Of a DNA stretch of 8,924 nt, positions 6,154 to 8,924 are shown one piece after another. Below the pieces are notes generated by a model. That model searched no databases, had not been told where the DNA came from, and saw only the letters and a program-made list of their open reading frames with translations. Origin of the DNA: Collinsella sp. (GTDB taxonomy: Bacteria > Actinomycetota > Coriobacteriia > Coriobacteriales > Coriobacteriaceae). Both the position numbers and the translations under genes were made by a program. Location: positions 1 to 8,924 of the forward strand of contig WGSQ01000071.1 of the NCBI GenBank assembly GCA_014871605.1, written 5' to 3'. How positions within the stretch are numbered: position 1 is the first letter of the stretch; every line of letters starts with the position of its first letter.

Positions 6154-6162
6154 TGACACAAT
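6154..6162 (+). promoter_or_regulatory. Possible extended -10 promoter for the parvulin gene
   Basis: TGA-CACAAT has the TGn extension directly before a 4-of-6 match to TATAAT, 35 nt upstream of ATG 6198. No good -35 is seen. A promoter is expected here because the upstream EIIA gene is followed by palindromic elements, but this assignment is weak. Confidence 0.3.
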
Positions 6163-6197
6163 GGCGTTTGTTCGATTCGTGATGCGAAAGGCCAACT

Positions 6198-7418
6198 ATG
6201 GCAAACAAGAAAAAGAACTCCGAGGCCGCGCCGACGCCCGAGCAGCAGGCTCGCGCTGCCTCCAGCTCTCGTAAGAAGCAGCGCAAGACGTACGTGTCTA
6301 AGACCGTCAAGATCGTTCTGGTGGTCATCGGCGTGCTGACGATGCTGCTTTCCGTCTCGGCCATGGCGTGCTCCGGCCTTATGTCGCAGGCCGAGGACAC
6401 CTCGGGCTACAAGCTGACCGGCGGTGTTGCTGCAACTATCAACGGCACCAACCTCACCGAGGACACCGTGACCAAGCAGATCATGAGCATGCGCACGTCC
6501 TACGGCTACACCAAGGATGAGGATTGGGCGCAGTATCTGGTTGACAACGACCTCACGCCCAAGAAGTACCGCAAGCAACTCATCGACTCCTACACGCAGC
6601 AGATTCTGCTTCAACAGGCACAGAAGGAGAACGGCGTGACGGTGTCGGACGAGGAGGTCGAGAAGGCTTGGAAGGACGCGTGCAAGAGCGCGGGCGGTGC
6701 CAAGGCCTTTAAGAAGACCCTCAAGACCTACGGCTATACCGAGGACACCTACAAGGACTCGCTCAAGGAGAGCCTGGCACAGCAAAAGCTCAAGGACGCC
6801 GTGGCGCCCACCAGCAAGCCCAAGGACAGCGAGATTGTCGATTACATCAACGAGAACCTGTCTAACTACAACGATGCCCGTCGTTCGTCGAACATCCTGA
6901 TCAAGGTTGATTCCGACGCTTCCGACGAGGACAAGGCTGCCGCCAAGGCCAAGGCGCAGGAGTGCCTGGACAAGATCAACTCCGGTGAGCTGAGCTTTGA
7001 GGACGCCGTTGAGCAGTACTCCGAGGACACCGGTTCCAAGGAGAAGAAGGGCGATGTGGGCTGGGATAAGCTCACCACCTTTGTCGACAGCTACCAGACG
7101 GCGCTCGAGGGACTCAACAAGGGCGACGTGAGCGAAGTCGTCGAGTCGACCTATGGCTACCACGTCATCAAGTGCACCGACTACTTCCATGTCGATAATC
7201 AGGTTGATGACATCAACCAGGTGCCCAAGGCCATCAAGAAGTACGTTTCCAACGTGGTGAAGACGCAGGCGGCCAGCACCGCGTACAGCGAGTGGCTGGA
7301 GCAGTACAAGAAGGATGCCGACATCACCGTCAACCCCATGCCCAAAGACGTACCCTATAACGTGAGTCTGAAGGGCGTCACCAAGAGTTCGACCGACGAT
7401 TCGTCGACGACTGAGTAA
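6198..7418 (+). CDS. Membrane-anchored PrsA/SurA-like foldase with a parvulin (rotamase) domain
   Basis: The 406-residue product probably assists folding of exported proteins on the outer face of the membrane. A lysine-rich cytoplasmic start (1-38) precedes a hydrophobic segment (about 38-57, TVKIVLVVIGVLTMLLSVSA). Cys58 follows in AMAC, a poor lipobox, so a membrane anchor or a lipoprotein are both possible. Residues about 75-215 form a charged SurA_N-like chaperone region. Residues about 227-328 form the parvulin domain: SNILIKV, GELSFEDAVEQYSED, KKGDVGWD, GDVSEVVESTYGYHVIKC. The tail is rich in Ser, Thr and Asp. The first of the two parvulin active-site histidines (SHIL in most members) is Asn232 here, while the second (H322 in YGYH) is kept. 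ATG 6198 has GAAAGG 6 nt upstream. A yqeY gene follows after 54 bp. Confidence 0.88.
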   Translation: MANKKKNSEAAPTPEQQARAASSSRKKQRKTYVSKTVKIVLVVIGVLTMLLSVSAMACSGLMSQAEDTSGYKLTGGVAATINGTNLTEDTVTKQIMSMRTSYGYTKDEDWAQYLVDNDLTPKKYRKQLIDSYTQQILLQQAQKENGVTVSDEEVEKAWKDACKSAGGAKAFKKTLKTYGYTEDTYKDSLKESLAQQKLKDAVAPTSKPKDSEIVDYINENLSNYNDARRSSNILIKVDSDASDEDKAAAKAKAQECLDKINSGELSFEDAVEQYSEDTGSKEKKGDVGWDKLTTFVDSYQTALEGLNKGDVSEVVESTYGYHVIKCTDYFHVDNQVDDINQVPKAIKKYVSNVVKTQAASTAYSEWLEQYKKDADITVNPMPKDVPYNVSLKGVTKSSTDDSSTTE

Positions 7419-7423
7419 TCATG

Positions 7424-7449
7424 GGGCGGTGCTCGCGCGAGTGCCGCCC
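7424..7449 (+). other. GC-rich hairpin between the parvulin gene and yqeY
   Basis: GGGCGGTGCTCGC and GCGAGTGCCGCCC can pair almost end to end (13 positions, two of them G-T). No T run follows, so this is not a classical terminator. It starts 5 nt after the parvulin stop codon and may protect the upstream message or reduce expression of yqeY. Confidence 0.5.
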
Positions 7450-7472
7450 ACGCTATTAGAGAGGATTTGCAG

Positions 7473-7916
7473 ATGACCAACGAAGAGCTGCAGAAGGAAA
7501 TGATCGCGGCCATGAAGGCCAAGGACAAGGTTCGCCTGTCCATCATTCGCCAGGTCAAGGCCGAGGTGAAGAATATCGAGGTTAACGAGCGCCGCGATGT
7601 GACCGAGGAAGACGTCAACAGCATGATCAAGCGTCTGATCAAGCAGACGAGCGAGACGCTGGAGATGTCCATCAAGGCCGGCACCGACCAGGAGCGTACC
7701 GACAACCTGACCGAGCAGGTCAAGATTCTGGAAAGCCTGCTGCCCGCGCAGGTTTCGGGCGAGGAGCTCGAGGCCCTGATCGAGCAGGTTATCGCCGAGC
7801 TGGGCGCCACGTCCAAGAAGCAGATGGGCCAGGTTATGGGTGCACTCGGCAAGGCCACCGGCGGCAACTTCGATAAGCCGGCCGCGGCAAAGATCGTCGG
7901 AGCCCGCCTCGCGTAG
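7473..7916 (+). CDS. yqeY: GatB/YqeY domain protein
   Basis: This 147-residue, highly charged, probably all-helical protein matches the YqeY family throughout: NEELQKEMIAAMKAKDK at the start, RLSIIRQVKAEVKN (21-34), a central DVTEEDVNSMIKRLIKQ, LESLLPAQVS (about 86-95) and a final MGQVMGALGKATGGNFDK segment. The family is related to the C-terminal tRNA-contacting region of GatB, a subunit of Asp/Glu-tRNA amidotransferase. A stand-alone YqeY has no settled function, and a role in tRNA-dependent amidation is only inferred from that relationship. ATG 7473 is preceded by GAGAGGA with a 7-nt gap. It is probably the second gene of a parvulin-yqeY transcript, and a clear terminator follows. Confidence 0.93.
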   Translation: MTNEELQKEMIAAMKAKDKVRLSIIRQVKAEVKNIEVNERRDVTEEDVNSMIKRLIKQTSETLEMSIKAGTDQERTDNLTEQVKILESLLPAQVSGEELEALIEQVIAELGATSKKQMGQVMGALGKATGGNFDKPAAAKIVGARLA

Positions 7917-7943
7917 GGGCCGAGCGGTACACAGTTGAGGCTG

Positions 7944-7977
7944 AGGGGGCGTGGCCATTGTGGTCGCGCCCCTTTTT
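7944..7977 (+). terminator. Rho-independent terminator after yqeY
   Basis: A 12-bp stem (7946-7957 with 7961-7972, two G-T pairs; outer arm GGGGCG/CGCCCC) with loop TTG is followed by TTTTT (7973-7977). It starts 27 nt after the yqeY stop codon. Confidence 0.88.
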
Positions 7978-7984
7978 GCTGGGC

Positions 7985-8056
7985 GGCACTCATTGGGGAC
8001 AGACTTAAATGAGTGCCCAATGAGCAGGTACTCATTTAAGTCTGTCCCCCATGAGT
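7985..8056. repeat. GGGGAC-loop palindromic element, locus 3 (two head-to-head units)
   Basis: Unit a (+ strand) has stem GGCACTC/GAGTGCC (7985-7991 with 8011-8017), extended by ATT/AAT, and a 19-nt loop 7992-8010, ATT-GGGGAC-AGACTTAAAT. Unit b (- strand) has stem ACTC/GAGT (8030-8033 with 8053-8056) and loop 8034-8052, read on the - strand as ATG-GGGGAC-AGACTTAAAT. Together 7988-8014 and 8030-8056 form a 27-bp inverted repeat with one mismatch (T7994/C8050) around 15 nt. It begins 8 bp after the yqeY terminator and lies about 65 bp before the -10 box of the next gene. Confidence 0.85.
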
Positions 8057-8120
8057 GGGTGGAAGGTTGCGGGTTCTTTACGGGAATGTAGTGTGGGCTG
8101 CGGAAACGCGGTTCTTTCCG

Positions 8121-8126
8121 TACAAT
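8121..8126 (+). promoter_or_regulatory. Probable -10 box of the ABC ATPase gene
   Basis: TACAAT (5 of 6 matches) lies 36 nt before ATG 8162, after a terminator and a palindromic element. The context CG-TACAAT-AG resembles CG-TATAAT-AG upstream of purF. No good -35 hexamer is seen at 16-18 nt. Confidence 0.5.
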
Positions 8127-8161
8127 AGTTCAACTCGTGTAAACGCAGGGAAGGGACATTC

Positions 8162-8893
8162 ATGGCAGACATGATCGAGATCAAGCATCTCAACAAGTAC
8201 TTTGGCGACCTGCATGTGCTCAAAGATATCAATCTCGCCGTCAAGCGCGGCGAGAAGCTCGTAATGATCGGGCCTTCCGGCTCGGGTAAGTCGACGCTCA
8301 TCCGTTGCGTCGATTATCTGGAGGAACCCACGTCGGGCGAGGTCGTCATCGACGGTACGCCGCTCACCAAAAAGAACCACCTGGAGATGGCTCGCAAGTA
8401 TAGCTCCATGGTGTTTCAGCAGTTCAACCTGTATCCCAACATGACGGTGCTGGGTAATCTGACGCTCGCGCCCATCAAGCTGCAAAAGAAGAGCAAGGAG
8501 GAGGCGACCGAGGTCGCCATTGCCGCGCTCAAGCGCGTCGGCATGGCGCATAAGGCCGGCGAGTATCCGCAGAATCTCTCGGGTGGTCAGCAACAGCGCA
8601 TCGCCATCGCCCGTGCCCTGTGCACCAAGCAGCCCATCATCCTGTTTGACGAGCCGACCTCGGCACTCGACCCCGAGATGGTCCAGGAAGTCCTGGACGT
8701 TATGATTGAGCTCGCGCAGGAGGACATCACCATGATCTGCGTGACGCACGAGATGGGCTTTGCGCGCCAGGTGGCCGACCGCGTCATCTTTATGGAGGAC
8801 GGCCGTATCCTGGAGGAGGGCACGCCCGAGCACTTCTTCGATAACCCCGAGAACCCGCGCTGCCGCGAGTTCCTGTCCAAGATTCTGCACTAG
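8162..8893 (+). CDS. Polar amino acid ABC transporter ATP-binding protein (GlnQ/ArtP family)
   Basis: This 243-residue cytoplasmic ATPase powers an importer, most likely for a polar amino acid such as glutamine, glutamate, arginine or cystine. All nucleotide-binding motifs are intact: Walker A GPSGSGKST (37-45), Q-loop VFQQFNLYPNMT (84-95), signature LSGGQQQR (139-146), Walker B IILFDE (159-164), D-loop SALDP (167-171) and switch histidine H196 in CVTHEMGFA. The FQQFNLYP segment and the ending EEGTPEHFFDNP are typical of the polar amino acid subfamily. ATG 8162 has a purine-rich GGGAAGGGA about 6 nt upstream. The permease and binding protein are not in the window and are expected downstream or elsewhere. 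The substrate cannot be told from the ATPase alone. Confidence 0.94.
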   Translation: MADMIEIKHLNKYFGDLHVLKDINLAVKRGEKLVMIGPSGSGKSTLIRCVDYLEEPTSGEVVIDGTPLTKKNHLEMARKYSSMVFQQFNLYPNMTVLGNLTLAPIKLQKKSKEEATEVAIAALKRVGMAHKAGEYPQNLSGGQQQRIAIARALCTKQPIILFDEPTSALDPEMVQEVLDVMIELAQEDITMICVTHEMGFARQVADRVIFMEDGRILEEGTPEHFFDNPENPRCREFLSKILH

Positions 8894-8901
8894 GCGCGGT
8901 G

Positions 8902-8924
8902 ATGGACATGACGGATATGACGAG
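8902..8924 (+). CDS. Possible start of the next gene, cut by the window end
   Basis: Nine bases after the ABC ATPase stop codon, ATGs at 8902, 8908 and 8917 share one frame that stays open to the window end (MDMTDMT). The ribosome binding site is weak. A permease or solute-binding protein gene would be expected here, but seven codons cannot show it. Confidence 0.3.

Noticed and set aside
5910..6182. A 90-codon + strand frame through the palindromic region
   Set aside because: It overlaps the end of the EIIA gene in another frame and then merely translates the repeats (LGTFLFCRHYGTVPKCR). It has no ribosome binding site.
5992..8056. CRISPR array
   Set aside because: The GGGGAC copies occur on both strands, in three separate places, with no regular spacers. 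They are palindromic elements.

Overview
The window looks like the chromosome of a high-GC Gram-positive anaerobe, most likely Collinsella or a close relative in the Coriobacteriia. The evidence is G/C-ending codons in nearly every gene, a [4Fe-4S]-type PurF, the purF-purM-purN order, and GGGGAC-containing palindromes between genes of a kind I recall from this group. The genus is inference; no 16S or marker phylogeny was possible. All seven complete genes and one possible gene start are on the + strand.

Region 1 (1-3800) is a purine biosynthesis operon. purF is followed after about 155 bp by purM, and purN overlaps the end of purM by 11 bp. These encode the first, fifth and third steps of IMP synthesis. 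A 14-bp hairpin followed by a T run terminates the unit. A perfect TATAAT lies upstream of purF.

Region 2 (3800-5512) carries a gene of visibly lower GC. It encodes an N-terminal AlbA_2 (Schlafen-type) domain, a C-terminal GHKL-type ATPase fold of the RecG-like family and a winged-helix-like tail. It has its own sigma-70-like promoter (TTGGCA-17-CATAAT), a strong AAGGAGG ribosome binding site and inverted repeats upstream. It looks like an accessory gene placed between housekeeping genes. An orphan galactitol-type PTS EIIA gene follows after 30 bp and may be co-transcribed with it.

Region 3 (6198-7977) holds a membrane-anchored, PrsA/SurA-like parvulin foldase followed by a YqeY-family gene and a terminator. 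Region 4 (8162-8924) holds a polar amino acid ABC transporter ATPase and possibly the first codons of the next gene.

The most unusual feature is a set of short palindromic elements in three intergenic regions (about 1792-1836, 5992-6130, 7985-8056). I find seven hairpin units. In each one the loop can be drawn at exactly 19 nt: 3 nt, then RGGGAC, then 10 nt. The stem sequence is unrelated between loci but shared by neighbouring units in the same locus. This is the reverse of classical REP sequences, where the stem is the conserved part. Mobilisation by an IS200/RAYT-type transposase encoded elsewhere is my best guess.
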